A stretch of 64,000 bases of DNA from Cavia porcellus (Eukaryota; Chordata; Mammalia; Rodentia; Caviidae): positions 2,603,950 to 2,667,949 of the forward strand of contig NW_026947499.1 in assembly GCF_034190915.1 (NCBI RefSeq). Reading direction: 5' to 3'. A program made the translations under genes and the position numbers. This document shows positions 37,540-49,058 of this stretch, in pieces (the first letter of the stretch is position 1; every line of letters begins with the position of its first letter). Under the pieces are notes generated by a model. The model ran no database searches. It was not told where the DNA came from and was given only the letters and a program-made list of their open reading frames with translations.

Positions 37540-38890
37540 TTGATTTTATTTTTTAATTTTAATATTATGTTTATTGGTACAATTTAGATATATGTAATTA
37601 TCCTGCTCATCATAGGGAATTTGTGCCTGTACATGACGTATCTTGATTGCTGTATTTTTGTCCATTCCGCTCCCCACCCTTCAATCCTTCTTTCCATTTT
37701 ATCTTCTTCTCTAAGTTGTCTCTTTTCCCTTCCTTCCTGTCCCCCTTCCCTCTCCCTAGCTCCCCCTTTCTTTTGGACAGTTTCTCCCTTTTTCACAATG
37801 TATCTTGTACATTTTTATTCTTATTCCCATTTTCAGTTTCCCACACTAAAGAGTCAAGTCATCTATTTCCCTTAAGAGTATCGTCTCAAAGTGCATCCAT
37901 TTATCTATAAATGTCTCAAGTTTATACTTCTTTATGGCTGAATAAAATAAATCCATGTGTAAAATAACTGCACCTTTTCCCCATCCCCTGCTTGATGGAC
38001 ATTGGGATTGTTTCCAAGATTTTTCTGTTGAAATCTGTATCATTGTAATCATGGGTGTGGGTACATCACTGTGGCATGATGCTTTTAATTTTGTGGGAAA
38101 TATACAAAGAAGGGCAATGGCTGGATAAAACAGGACTCTACTCCTGGATTATTGAAGAATCTCCACACTGATTTCCCCTGGGCTTGAACCTGTCTACACT
38201 CTCACAACCAGTAGACAAGGGTTCCTTTCCTCCCACAGTCCCACCAGTATTACTTATTGGCTGGTTTCTTGATGGCAGCCATTCTTTCTGCGTGAGATGG
38301 AATCTCAGCATTGTTTTAATTTGCATCTCTTGGATGACCAGAGATGTTGGTCATTTTAAAATATATTTACTTGCCATTCATACTTCTTCACCTGAGAAAA
38401 ATATATTCATCTCAGACACCCATTTTTGGATTGAGTCTTTAAATTTGGGGATGTGATTATTTTCAATTTCTTATACGTTGTAGATGTTAATCCTGGTCTG
38501 AGGAGCAACTGGCTACTTTTTCCCCACTATGTGGGTTGTCTTTTCACTTTGTTGGTCATTTCTTTTGTTGTAAAAGTGCTTTTTAATAGGGTGAAATACC
38601 TGTTGTTGCTTCTTTGTAGTATTTCCAATACAATCTCTTTTTTGTTCATGAAGTGTTTGCCTTCATTTGTGTCTTCAAGAGTTGTACCTATTCTCTCTAT
38701 TCGCACGTTTAGTGTTTCTGTTTTAATATTTAAATCTTGATCCTTTTAGATTTTAGTTTAGTGCATGGTGATAGACATAGCCTAGTTTTAGTCATCAGCA
38801 TGTGGACAGCCAGTTTTTCCAGCACCATTTATTAAAGAGGCGGTCTTTCTTCCAATGAAATTGTTTGGTGCGTTTATGAAAAATAAAGTG
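37540..38890 (-). mobile_element. Old 5'-truncated L1 fragment (ORF2 C-terminus + 3' UTR)
   Basis: On the minus strand, translated pieces resemble the ORF2 C-terminal region of the two young L1s. Examples are MQIKTMLRFHLT (compare [12 protein letters not shown]), and SWKQSQCPS followed by FYSAIKK and LETFIDKW. Sequence near 38750-38880 also matches the segment encoding the KSWF/N-terminal side of that region. A purine-rich minus-strand stretch at 37660-37800 fits an L1 3' UTR. Many frameshifts and stops show an old insertion from a different L1 lineage. Confidence 0.85.
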
Positions 38891-38939
38891 CGTGGATGTG
38901 CTTGGAGTTGTTTTAGATAATGATGCAAATTGTTTTTCA

Positions 38940-39085
38940 AAGTGCTAATAAGTAACATTTGAGAATTTAGATTAAAAGTACTATTTACACAAGCTTTATA
39001 TGTAACAAAATATAAGGAAGAGCTGTATTCTGAAAACAGAAAATAAAAAGCACTGAAATGTATCAGACAAATCTAAAAAAAGAAG
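38940..39085 (+). mobile_element. Possible old L1 ORF2 scrap
   Basis: A-rich sequence with aggaagagctgtattctgaaa resembles the L1 ORF2 segment encoding KDLYSENY in the young copies. Short and decayed. Confidence 0.3.
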
Positions 39086-40160
39086 TTTCTATCATACAAT
39101 ATCAACAGTTTCTATCACAGAGTAACTTCCAGATCAAACTAGAATTGCTGGTTGCTCATCTGCAGTGAGCAAGAGACAGAACAGCTTCAGGGGAGTCTTT
39201 AATTCCGAGTGAATGTAAGCTGAAGCAGAGTGAAGTAACTTGCAGACCCACAGGTGGCAGACTGAAATGTGTCCACGAAGGAAGGCCGTGGAGGAGGAAA
39301 GCGTGCTCTCTCCTTCTGCTCATGGAATCGAAAGACCTTGGATAGCGACATGGCAGCCCTGTTTTGGGGGCTCAGCCTTTGCCACCAGTGCATTTATCCA
39401 CCCACAAAATGCATTAACATTTGCCATTGTCAGGCTCACAAGGAACTTAAATGTTGGTTTAAGACATCTCAGTGAGCAGCCGGATCCCTTTCACTGGTGG
39501 TCAGGTGCAAGACAGTCCAGTCAAAGGAAGGGTCATCTATCTTAGAATCCAGTGATCAACTCAAACAGATTTCTCCGGAGTGCAAACACTTAGGCATGGG
39601 AGACATGTGCATTGTCAAAAGTCTAAACATCACACTTCTTTGGTTCAAAGTTAGCATTGTTTCTGCTGCGTGAAATAGAAGAAAAAGACACCCTGACTCT
39701 TCAGAGGCTGGCAGGTGCTAACAGTATGCCAGCAGCGTTTAACTTATTGGCATGTTTAATGTTTTTTCACAAACAAGAGCTGCGAAATTCAGTGTCAGGC
39801 TAGATTAATGCAGCATTTTGATGTCTTGTTTTGTTTGGCTGCTTCTTTTTGCTTTGTGAAGTCAGATTATAATACATTCCTTTGGGAACACACAGCCAGA
39901 AATTTGATAATTACCCATCAGTAGAACCAGCAGTGTAATTGTGAACAGATTCTCACAGTAAGAGTCTCCTAAAGAGGGGCGTCTGAACTGGTGTTAGGAG
40001 TATTTTAGGGGCCCACTGAGGCTCAAATGTCAGTGAGAATAAATGATTAATAAAAGGCATTTCATTGTGTTTCATCTTTTTTCTTAATTTTAAAATATTG
40101 TAGCCTCTGATTAAATTGTTTCTAATTAGATGGATCTGAAGTTTTCTTTTGATTTGTTTA

Positions 40161-40333
40161 TCAGTGCTGGGGATGGAATTACACTAAGGGGCACACCAAG
40201 CCTTTTGCTTTTTTTTTTCTGAGACAGGATATAAATAAGTTGCTAAGTTTCCCAGGCTGGGCTCAAATATGTCATTTTCTGGCCAGGATTCCAGAGTCCT
40301 GGGGTTATAGGTGTGTGACACCACATCTGCCAG
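40161..40333 (-). mobile_element. Composite B1+ID SINE
   Basis: On + it reads ID reverse complement (tcagtgctggggatggaatt), a T-rich linker (40208-40219), then B1 reverse complement (gagacaggatataaa, cccaggctgg, ggggttataggtgtgtgaca). Confidence 0.7.
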
Positions 40334-40497
40334 AAATCAAAGTTATTCACAAACAAACAACCCCATAGTTTTTGACAAACCTAAAATTAATGCCTATATT
40401 GAGGGATATTTGAATGACAGTTTCATTAATGGACCATTATTCTAGAGTATCTTTTATTAAATGACAGTCTCTTATCCTCACAAAGGGTGACCCTGAG

Positions 40498-40842
40498 TGC
40501 GATGGTTTATCAATAGATAAGCCAGCACACACATAAAGGTGAGGCCTTTGGGTGGTAACTGGATCACTTATAGCTAGATGTGATCTTGGGAGGGGAAGCC
40601 TGGGAGAAGGCCTCATCCCAGGATGATCTGTCTCCCTCCTCCTCCTTTGATCTCTCCCTGCTTCCCATCACCCTGAGGTGGACTGTTCCTTCTCTGTCAG
40701 CCCCTCTGCCACACTGCTCTGGTTTGGAGCCAGTGGACTATGGACTAAGACCTCCACACACTGAGAGCCAGGACAAATCTGTTTTCTTTAGAGTTGTGGG
40801 TGTAGGGTGTTGGTCTTGGTGATGAGGGAAGTAACTGCCACA
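40498..40842 (+). mobile_element. MaLR-type solo LTR
   Basis: Starts tgcgatggttt, then gtgaggcctttgggtggtaa, a CT-rich promoter-proximal stretch with ctctccctgcttccca, gccagtggactatggacta, cacactgagagccag, and an end near gtaactgcca. Same family pattern as 4468-4890, in the opposite orientation. Confidence 0.7.
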
Positions 40843-42924
40843 CTGCAGGGGGCCAGGGTTCCCAGGTGGGCACACTGGTGGAGGTGCCTCATAGTCAGCA
40901 GAGCCAGGGGAAGCTGGGAAGACAGGGAGATGGAGGGCATCCCCTGGCTTTATCAAGCTGGTCCACTTGTCCTGCTGGAGGATGCTCTCGGTAACAAGCT
41001 TTTCTCAGGAAGAATGGACAGATAAGCAGCCTAGGGGCACGGCCTTCAAGGGAAGTCTCCACAGCTGAACAAGCCGTATGGCTCTCCAGGGCCTCACAGT
41101 CTGCTGCTGGTGGCTCGGTAGGCTCTGTTGGACATTCTCATCAGCTCTACTGATTTGCCCTGAGCTGCAGCCACTGAGTCCTGACTTTGGCTGATGAGCT
41201 GAGCAGCGAGACTGGAACTGTTGGAGTCAATGCAGACAGCACCAAAGCTGTACCAGAACCTCAGGCCTTGGTCTATGTAACATGATTGCCATCTTACCAG
41301 GCTCTGAGGCAGTTTGAAACACACCCCGCAGGTTCACAGATTGGGTCAGCTCCTCTCAGAGCCGTGCTGCCTGAATCCCTAAGGACAGGATGCCCCTCTG
41401 ATGTCCTCACACACTGGTCATATTAAATAACATTTTGCATGAGCCTGCTGACTTGGACCAGGCTTATGCAATGAACCAAATGGGCGGGTTCAAAATCAGG
41501 TTCAAACTCAGTGACTGAGCTCTGGCTGCTGGTTGGAGACTCTGCAGCTAATTAACTAATTCGGCTGCAGGAAACTGACTGGCTGGCTGACTAAACTGTG
41601 GCCAATTAAACTGTGTGCTGTGTCTGCATCTGTTCTTCTGTCAGAGCTGCCTGAGGACACTGTTGGTGGGGGATCTCAGAACCTGCCCTGGGAGTTCCGG
41701 AATCTGTCCCCCCTGCTCTACTTTACCCATTTTCTCCTCTTTCATCCAAGGCACGATCCCAGACTCCCTCGGTCTGGGACATTTTCTTGCTGACATGTAT
41801 TGTGTCGTGGGAAGCCCTGTGGCTCCAGAGCACCAGTCACTTGGTACAATGAGGACCCAGGCTCACCGAGCTTACTGTTCTCCGTGGCGCCTGGATACCA
41901 TGGTTCAGTTCTCTCCAAGGCCCATATTCTGTGGATTTCTCTTTTGAGCTGAGTTGGTTTGAGGAAACATTGGATCCAGACTTGGTCTGAAAGTCTGAAG
42001 GGAAATGATTGAGCCTAGAAGTTAAGGCTTGGGTGTCAGATGGGGTCAGAGAGCAGCTGGGCTGGGTCCAGCAAGCAGCTCGGCCACTGGAACACAGAGC
42101 CACAGTTCCAGGATGTGCAGAGCCTTACCATGTGGAACTGCATCAGAGAGACAGCGGGCAACCTTGGGTGGGCATTGGAGTCATTGTGTGCTAGGAGAGA
42201 ATGGGTGACATTTGGGGGACCCATGGTGGCTGTCCACATCTGACAGGATCTAGACTGGTTGCCGAGCCTGGACCTCCTACCCTTAGCAAAACAGCCACAC
42301 TTGGAATTGCCATGGCTCACGAGATTTGCCTTTGGGTAAAAGTATTTCTTTGTGGTGCAGTTTAGAGAGGAATGTTCAAAGGCACCCCAGGAAAACAGTG
42401 GGAAGCACAGGGTATGCTTCTACACCAGGACACAGAGACTTCCCAAGATCATTTCAGAGAAGGAGAGTTGCTCCTAGACAGACGGAAAGGGTATGGCTCT
42501 TTTTCCAGCCCCAACAGCGTGTTAAGCTCATGCTCAGCATGACGGCGCTCATGGCTGTCTGTCACCAGGCTGTGTTGGTAAATATGACCTAGGCAACCTC
42601 CACTGTTGTTTCCCTGTCCCCCAGGGTGGACAGCTGCTCTTCTGTAGCTCGAGGGAACGTCACTGGCTTAAACCAATATTGCTGAAGTCACTCAAGCAGC
42701 ACAAGCTTACAGAAAGCAGCTGAACATGGCCCAGAGGCAGACAGACCTCACAGACAGACCCCAAGACATCCTGCATTGGAAAAGGGGGTGCCTGAGACCC
42801 ACTTAGTCTAGTGCTGCAAAGATGGCCTTAGGGGCTCCCTGCAAACAGGGAACCTCACAGTCAGGGCCAGAAGCACACACACTGCCTGCCAGCCACAAGT
42901 CCTTCTTCCCCATGACCCGACAAC
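40843..42924. other. Intergenic, nothing recognised
   Basis: Moderately GC-rich, with short overlapping ORFs in several frames and none with a domain pattern. Confidence 0.5.
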
Positions 42925-43070
42925 CACCAACCACCTTTATTGGGTTCTGCTGAGTTCTCAGGAGCTGAGAGGTCCTCCAGCAAGCAGACGCATCTGATGC
43001 AATGACTCTGTCCCTGCTCAAGCCCTGGTGCCTCCTAAACTAGGAGGACAGACACATGCCACACAAACAG
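42925..43070 (+). mobile_element. Possible L2/MIR-class remnant
   Basis: ctttattgggttctgctgag, a decayed middle, then actaggaggacagacacatg resemble the same ancient class as 51065-51175. Weak. Confidence 0.35.
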
Positions 43071-43444
43071 AGGGGAAGGGAAACATCAAGAAGCAGGAGA
43101 GAGAAGCGGGTAACTAGGGGACGAGGGTGGAGTCTGCAGATGTAACGTCTGTTAAATGAAGACTCCCACATCACCAGGAGATGAGAATGATGAAATAGGC
43201 ACCATGCATTCATCATACGTGGACAACACTCGATCAAGGTGGACTGAAGACAGGGCTGTGGTCCTGACTAGAGCAGCTCGGAGACCCCTCCCACCCAGGT
43301 CAGGCTGCTGCTGACTCCACTGAGGAAGTCCTGGGCACTGGGTCTTCTTAGCCCTTAAATCAGATGGGTGCAGGCTCAAACAGACAAAAGCAGGAACAAG
43401 AAACAGGGTGAGGGGAGGGAATAGTACACAGGGATCAGTCACTC

Positions 43445-43487
43445 TCCCTTCCCTTCCCTTCCCTTCCCTTCCCTTCCCTTCCCTTCC

Positions 43488-43531
<44 letters not shown>
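43445..43531. repeat. (CCCTT)n followed by (TTTC)n
   Basis: About nine CCCTT units then about ten TTTC units. Read on the minus strand these are the purine tail of the B1 fragment next to it. Confidence 0.9.
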
Positions 43532-43620
43532 TTTAGACAAGTTCTTTCTGTGAGGCTCAGGCTAGCTTCCAACTCACAGCAATCCTCCTGCCTCAGCCTC
43601 CCAAACAGACCTGCAGTGGG
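43532..43620 (-). mobile_element. B1 SINE fragment
   Basis: Reverse complement of a B1 body: gtgaggctcaggctagcttc, aatcctcctgcctcagcctc. Its minus-strand tail becomes the adjacent (GAAA)n and (AAGGG)n repeats at 43445-43531. Confidence 0.7.
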
Positions 43621-43668
43621 GTAGGTGAGAGTGTTAAAATGGACAAACTTCAGAGTGCTGATGTTACA

Positions 43669-43766
43669 TTTTTTTTTTTTAACTTTTTATCAGTACCAGG
43701 AATCGAACTCACGACTGCCTCCTTGCACAGCAGGTGCTTATGCTGCTGAGCCAAATCCCCAGCCCC
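43669..43766 (-). mobile_element. ID-type tRNA-derived SINE
   Basis: Minus strand reads ggggctggggatttggctca, then a tRNA-like body with an exact B box (gttcgattc), then an A-rich tail. The A box is tggctcagcag. The anticodon-arm region is slightly changed relative to the neighbouring copy. About 98 bp including the tail. Confidence 0.8.
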
Positions 43767-43785
43767 TAAAACATCACAGAGATGC

Positions 43786-43902
43786 TTTTTTTTTTTTTTT
43801 TTTTTTTTTGTCTTTTTCCTTTTTATCGGTACTGGGGATCAAACTCATGACTGCCTGCTTGCAAGGCAGGTGTTTATGCTGCTGAGCTAAATCCCCAGCC
43901 CC
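43786..43902 (-). mobile_element. ID-type tRNA-derived SINE with tRNA-Ala(TGC)-like arm
   Basis: Minus strand body begins ggggctggggatttagctca. Its anticodon arm is a perfect 5-bp stem, cctgc-cttgcaa-gcagg, with T33 and anticodon TGC (Ala). A one-mismatch B box (gtttgatcc) follows. The A tail is about 24 bases. It lies 20 bp from the previous SINE in the same orientation. Confidence 0.82.
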
Positions 43903-45619
43903 GATGTTCCATCATTGAAACCATCTGTCACTGGATGGAGATCAGTTCTTGTGACCTTGAGGCCCTGGGACATCTCAGAGATCCCTAGGTTTCGTCCCCA
44001 CATCCTTGGGTAGCACTTTGTGCTGGTCTGGAGGCTGCTGTGTGTCACATGGTCCCTGCCTGCCACCCACACGCTGTCTTCTGTGTGGAAGTGATTGCTA
44101 TGTTTTGTCTCGTTTTCCCAGAGTAAGCATTTGGTGCCTGTGAGTCTGAGAACTCTCAGAGGACACCAATGGCTGGGCAGTGGTGTAAGGAACCCAGTTG
44201 TGTTCTGGACACTCTCCATGGTCCAGCCCGGCCAGTCAGCCAGAACAGTTCACAGGTGAAGCACGGGACGGATGGAGAAGAGCAGACACCAGGGCTTTCC
44301 AGAGGGAAGAAGCAGGAGGAGATCAGGGGTTGTCAAAGCTCTGGGGGAAATGGAGGCATCTGCTTGGGAAGTCCTGACTCAGTCCCCGAGGCCACGCCCA
44401 GAGCTGCCTCCGGGCTCCAACCTCTGCTCCCCTTTGTAACTGTGTCCTTCCTCCTCCGTTAGCTGCACAGTTGAGATACTTTCCTTTTCAAGAAACAAAC
44501 ATGAAACTGAATGATTAAACAATGGAAAAAAACACTCAGGTAGAACCTTATCTGAGAGCTAGAGGGTCGCCTCCGTGTGGAAGCCGCGCAGGTGTTTCCT
44601 GTTACTCCTGAGCCGGCTCCATCTCCCCAGCGACTTCCCGTTGCAAAAGGAGAATCGACCATCAGGAGAAACCCTCCTCTCCCGTCTAGGTCTCTGGGGC
44701 TGGACAGTTCCTGCCCTCGGCCAAGAGCTGCTTCCTTGAGTCCAAATCTCTGCCACTCCGGGCATCCCATTTTCCCGACCACGATCGTTGGTCCCAGAAC
44801 GTTCACATCACCTCACATGGGCAACCAGATTTGGCTTGAGCTGCCCAGCGATTGGACAATACCTACTATGGAAGACGAAGAGTGTAGACATCCTGAGAAG
44901 ATGTGGTTGTGACACCCACAGGTGTCTATAATGTACCTCTCATGGTGTGGTGGTGTCTTGTGTTTGAATGATTTAGTCACAGAAGCATTTACAACAGCCG
45001 CTCCTAATTCCACAGCCTCTTGAGCAGCTTCTTTGGTAACTGGCAAACCAATGTTTCCTGCTTCATTTTGTTTTTAATCAAACACTTTGCATTATTTATC
45101 AGACCCAGTGGGAGAAATGTATGGTTTTCATTAAACAACTGCTCCTTGAGGTTCTGCTCAGGATGCATTCTCTGATGGGTGGATTTAGATCTAAAATGCG
45201 TAACTGCCAACAAAAGATGACCTAGTTAAAGTGTTTTTTCCCCTGGGAACACAAACTATTTAACAGCAACAGCTACAAGGCACAGAGAAGCTCCCCAGTG
45301 AGGAGCTCTCCAGTCACTGGCTCTGAGACCGTGGGGTTCAGGTTCTTAACCCGGGGAGGAGATGGGAGTGGAGGTGAAGATGCAGGGACCTCCTGCTCCC
45401 AGGGGGAGGGGCTCAGGACTTCCAGCCCTTGCCAGATGAATGCAGTCAGCTTTCAGGAAATAAAAAGGCCCCATGGCTGTGTCCCACTTCCACCCCCAGA
45501 GCTTGGGGGCTCAGGCTGTTGAGAGAGGAAGAGTCTTTCAGAAACTGTATACAACACTGTGAACCTGAGAAACTACAGAGCCCAGGAAAAATGGTTCAGA
45601 GAAGCAACAGTGAGTATCT
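43903..45619. other. Intergenic, nothing recognised
   Basis: No repeat family or exon structure identified. The ORFs of up to about 115 codons overlap on both strands and look random. Confidence 0.5.
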
Positions 45620-45810
45620 CAGGACAAGGCAGGCTGCCCTGGGTTCAAATCTTGGCTGCCACATGGAGTTTTTGTGATTTTTGTTAAAATCACCTTCTGC
45701 TCTATACTTCAACTCCACATCTGTGAAATGGGTCCATAATAATTCCTACTTCAAGGAGCTCCTGGGAGAACTGAGTGGATACTGCAAACAGAGCAGTACC
45801 TCACATGTGG
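45620..45810 (+). mobile_element. MIR SINE
   Basis: Blocks in MIR order: ctgccctgggttcaaatctt, ggctgccac, acatctgtgaaatgggtcc, ataataattcctacttcaag and gagaactgagtgg. Confidence 0.75.
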
Positions 45811-46184
45811 GTGTGGTGATCCTGCTTCTCCTGGTCCTGCAGTGCCCGCCTGTGTGTGCTACACTACACCAAGGCCATGAGACTCACCACAGTCTCAGGG
45901 CTGTGGCTGGCTGTTCTGCACTGGGACTGCATTTGGTTTAGAGCCAACCACATCTGTAAGGTCATGTACGGTGGGGTGCAGGCCTACCTGAGAGAGGCGG
46001 CCCTTGGAGTTGCACTAGGTGGTTAACTTCAGAGCAACCTCCTCAACTGGAAGCTACCAACATCTGCCTGATCCTGCTAAAGGTTTCCCCTCCCAGGACA
46101 AACTTTCTCTCTGTGAAACAGAAGGAAGATGCTGCGCGATCCTGAAGAAACTTCCAGGTAAATGAACGTACAGTCATCCTAAGC

Positions 46185-46285
46185 TGTAGTCTAGTGGTTT
46201 TCAACAATGTTGCCTGTTAGAATTACCCAGAGTCCTAAAATGCATAGTCCAGACACAGCTACAAGGAGCATGGTTGAATATACCG
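46185..46285 (+). mobile_element. MER5-like hAT DNA transposon remnant
   Basis: tagtctagtggttttcaaca, gcctgttagaattacccaga and tcctaaaatgcatagtccag resemble the left half of a non-autonomous hAT-Charlie (MER5) element. The right terminal repeat is not seen. Confidence 0.5.
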
Positions 46286-48229
46286 TAGTGTGACATCCTG
46301 GAAAAGGCAAAGCTGTGGAGTCAGCAAAAAACTCACAGGTGTTGGGGAACTGGGGGGAAGGGCTGAACAGGCAGAGCACAGAGGAGCTTTAGGGCAGTGA
46401 TATTATTCTGTTTGAAACCATAATGGCATTTTGCATTTGACAAAATCCACAGTTTACTGCATGGAGTGAACCCCAGTGAAAACTGTAAGCTTTGGTTAGT
46501 AACGTGTGGGGGTTGGTGCCAGCTTCCTACCTGCCACTGAGAAAGGGCGATTGCTCAAGAGGGTGAAGAGGGCACAGGCAAGCTGGCTGTGGAGGGAGGG
46601 TGGGTGCAGGACCCACTGGTGATGCTTTAGCTCAACTCTCACCTGCATCGGCTTAGGAGCTGCCTGGGAGACAGGCTCAGCATCCTTCTGGGTGCTGCTC
46701 GGTGGGTCCCGGAGGTGTCACCTTGGGTCTGTATCTGGTCCCAGCCTCCTCCTCCCTAGTGCTCTCTGTCCTCTCCTCTTGCTCAGCCCCTTGTCCATTG
46801 GCAGAGAGAGGCATTGCCCCAGACACAGCCCTAACTGAGTGTCAGTGAGTCAGGGTGAGGTCCCCTTGGGTCCCTTGGTTCTCTTGCTGATTGAGACAGA
46901 CAAGGTGACATCTCTCCAGCAGCCTCATTTGGATGGCAAAGGGTCAGTGTCAGCAAACTGAAGAGCCCTGGCTGTCATCAGAGCTCAGGGGTGGTCTCCA
47001 AGAGGGAAGGCGCCCTCCTGCTGGAAATGCAGACGGACTTGTAATTATCCCAGATGAGAACACAGGACACACACTTCAGTGCTAAGACTTAGCATCATCT
47101 GTGTGAGCCGGAACAAAGGAACGGGTTAAGAACACACCCCGTGTGTGTGTGTGTGTGTGTGTGTGACTGAGACCCCTCCGTGGAGACATGGGCAAGGGCT
47201 GAGAGAGGAAGACGCCGCCCAGGGCCTCTGGCCAGGGGAGAGGCGCTCTGATGTGCAGAGGTACCAGTAAGGCAGATTGGCTGCCTGGGAAGGGGACGCA
47301 AAGCTGTAGACATTGAGCTTCTTCAGCTTAGGGCACAGTTGGCAGAAGAGACCATATCAGGGGCTCAGCCAAGCTGTGAACCCTCATCATGTCAAAAGGG
47401 AACCCAAGTCTGCTCTGGGAGAGTGGTGGTGTTTAGTTGCTCACAGCATGTTGATTAGCAAGGGAAATCTTGCTTTAGATCCACAAGCACACTTATTAAA
47501 GGAACACATTATGCATCCTGTTGTTCAGTCTACTTTTGCTAGAATGGTGGGTGAGTCATGCGTGGAGTCAGTTAGTGACTCCATTCAAGTCCCGGGGCAA
47601 CGTTCAGAGGTGAAAACCAGACAGCAGAGGCCAAAGCAGAAGGAAAGAGAGGAGAGAAGCCCGTCGGGGCGGGAAGGTTGCTCCTGACTCCCCTGCAGTG
47701 GGTAGATGGCTGAGGTTTCCCAAAGACAGGACCCCGAGGGGGAGACCAGGGGGTGGGTGGGGCCTTCCGGGCTCCTGAAGTTTTCTTCCTTTACTGGTTC
47801 CAGCCACGCTTGACTTAGGTGTTCCTGCGCGTGCACACACACGCACAAACACACTCATCAATGAATGCTTGTGTGTGTGTAAATGTGTAAACAAGGGGTG
47901 CACACATTCCAGAAAACTTGGACACAGGAAGGGAGACACCTTACACTTAATCACAGGTCCCAGCCTTAAGGAAGCATCTTCATCCTGGGGCCAGGCAGGC
48001 GGCATGAATCTGGCTTCTCTCTGCTCCTGTGAAGGGGTTAAACTATGGCAGGTGCGATCCACTATGTGGTGAGCGCTGAATTTAAAAATTGCAGCAAAGG
48101 ACACATCGCCGTCCACCCTCCCTCACCTGTTCCCCTCTGCTTCAAACACACTTGTCTCATCGTGCTTGCCCCTTTCGGAAGGAGTCCTCTCCTGTGAGTG
48201 TCTTCAGCCCTGCTGCTGTGGCTGCCTTG
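46286..48229. other. Intergenic, nothing recognised beyond (GT)n
   Basis: Unique sequence with a (GT)12 at 47141 and a short CA/TG mixture near 47837-47885. Confidence 0.5.
47141..47164. repeat. (GT)12 microsatellite
   Basis: Pure GT run. Confidence 0.93.
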
Positions 48230-48347
48230 ATTTTGATTCAAAACTAAGTCACTAAGTTTTCCAGGTGAGGCTCAGAGTTGGGTTTGTAACCCTCCTGCCT
48301 CAGCCTCCCCGAGTCCTGAGACAATCGGCATGTTCCACCATGCTGGC
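48230..48347 (-). mobile_element. B1 SINE, diverged
   Basis: Reverse complement of a B1: actaagttttccaggtgagg, cctcctgcctcagcctcccc, then a segment ending ccaccatgctggct. Confidence 0.7.
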
Positions 48348-48436
48348 TGTTTCCTCTGACTCCAGATAAATATTTAGGCTGTCTGATGCTAAATGTTTGT
48401 GAAGATATGCAGGGTGGGTAGGAAGATTGGAATTGG

Positions 48437-48546
48437 CTCTCTTCCTCCTCCTCCTCTCCCTTCTCTGCCTCCTCCTACTTTTCTGTCTCCCTCTCCTCCC
48501 TCTTTCCCCCTCCTCCCTCATTCCTTCCTCCCTCAGTCTCTCTCTG
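48437..48546. repeat. Polypyrimidine (CTTCC-rich) tract
   Basis: About 110 bp of almost pure C/T on +, with cctcctcctcctctcccttc-type sequence. Overlapping ORFs are low-complexity artefacts. Confidence 0.85.
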
Positions 48547-48894
48547 AAGGTAGAGGCAGCGTCCTGAAGAAGTGGCCACATCCATCTGCGGTGGAAACAA
48601 AGGAGAAGCTGCAGCCCCCTCTCCGGCTCCCTCTCTCCCCACCCCAAGGCCATCGCTGGCTGAGCTCCTGGAGGAAACTGCAGACAGGAGCTTTGGGCCC
48701 TGAAGTCATTTCTCTGAGGCTGAAAGAACTGGAATGTGGAGCTGGAGCTTGGCTGAGTGTGGTACTGTGTTAAGTGAAAGTTAAGGAGGAGTTTATTGGG
48801 CCCTCGTGGGAGTGTGGCAGATGGAGTATTTCTAATGGGCTTAATTAGGGGCTGCACATGGAGACACTTACAGCACAAGTGGCCACAGGTGTGA

Positions 48895-49058
48895 TCTTGA
48901 GGCGAGAGACCCAGGACTCCTGAGCTCAGCTCTGCTGTCCACTTAGCACTGGCAGTGGGGCTGCAGCCCCTGCCTCTGACTCAGTTCCTCATCTGTAAAA
49001 TGGGGACCATGGTGGAGCTTTCCCATGGGTCATTGCGGGGACGGAATGAGATTGCGAT
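48895..49058 (+). mobile_element. MIR SINE
   Basis: gctctgctgtccacttagca, then cagttcctcatctgtaaaat, ggggaccatgg and acggaatgagattg match the MIR core and 3' part. Confidence 0.65.

Noticed and set aside
43786..43902. Genuine tRNA-Ala gene or inserted organellar/bacterial tRNA
   Set aside because: It has the ID-SINE leader (ggggctgggg), an A tail and a neighbouring sister copy, and lacks a proper acceptor stem and a terminator T run on the coding strand. A SINE explains it better.
48300..48878. 192-codon minus-strand ORF rich in Arg/Glu
   Set aside because: Runs through the polypyrimidine tract and a B1 SINE; the Arg/Glu run is low complexity.
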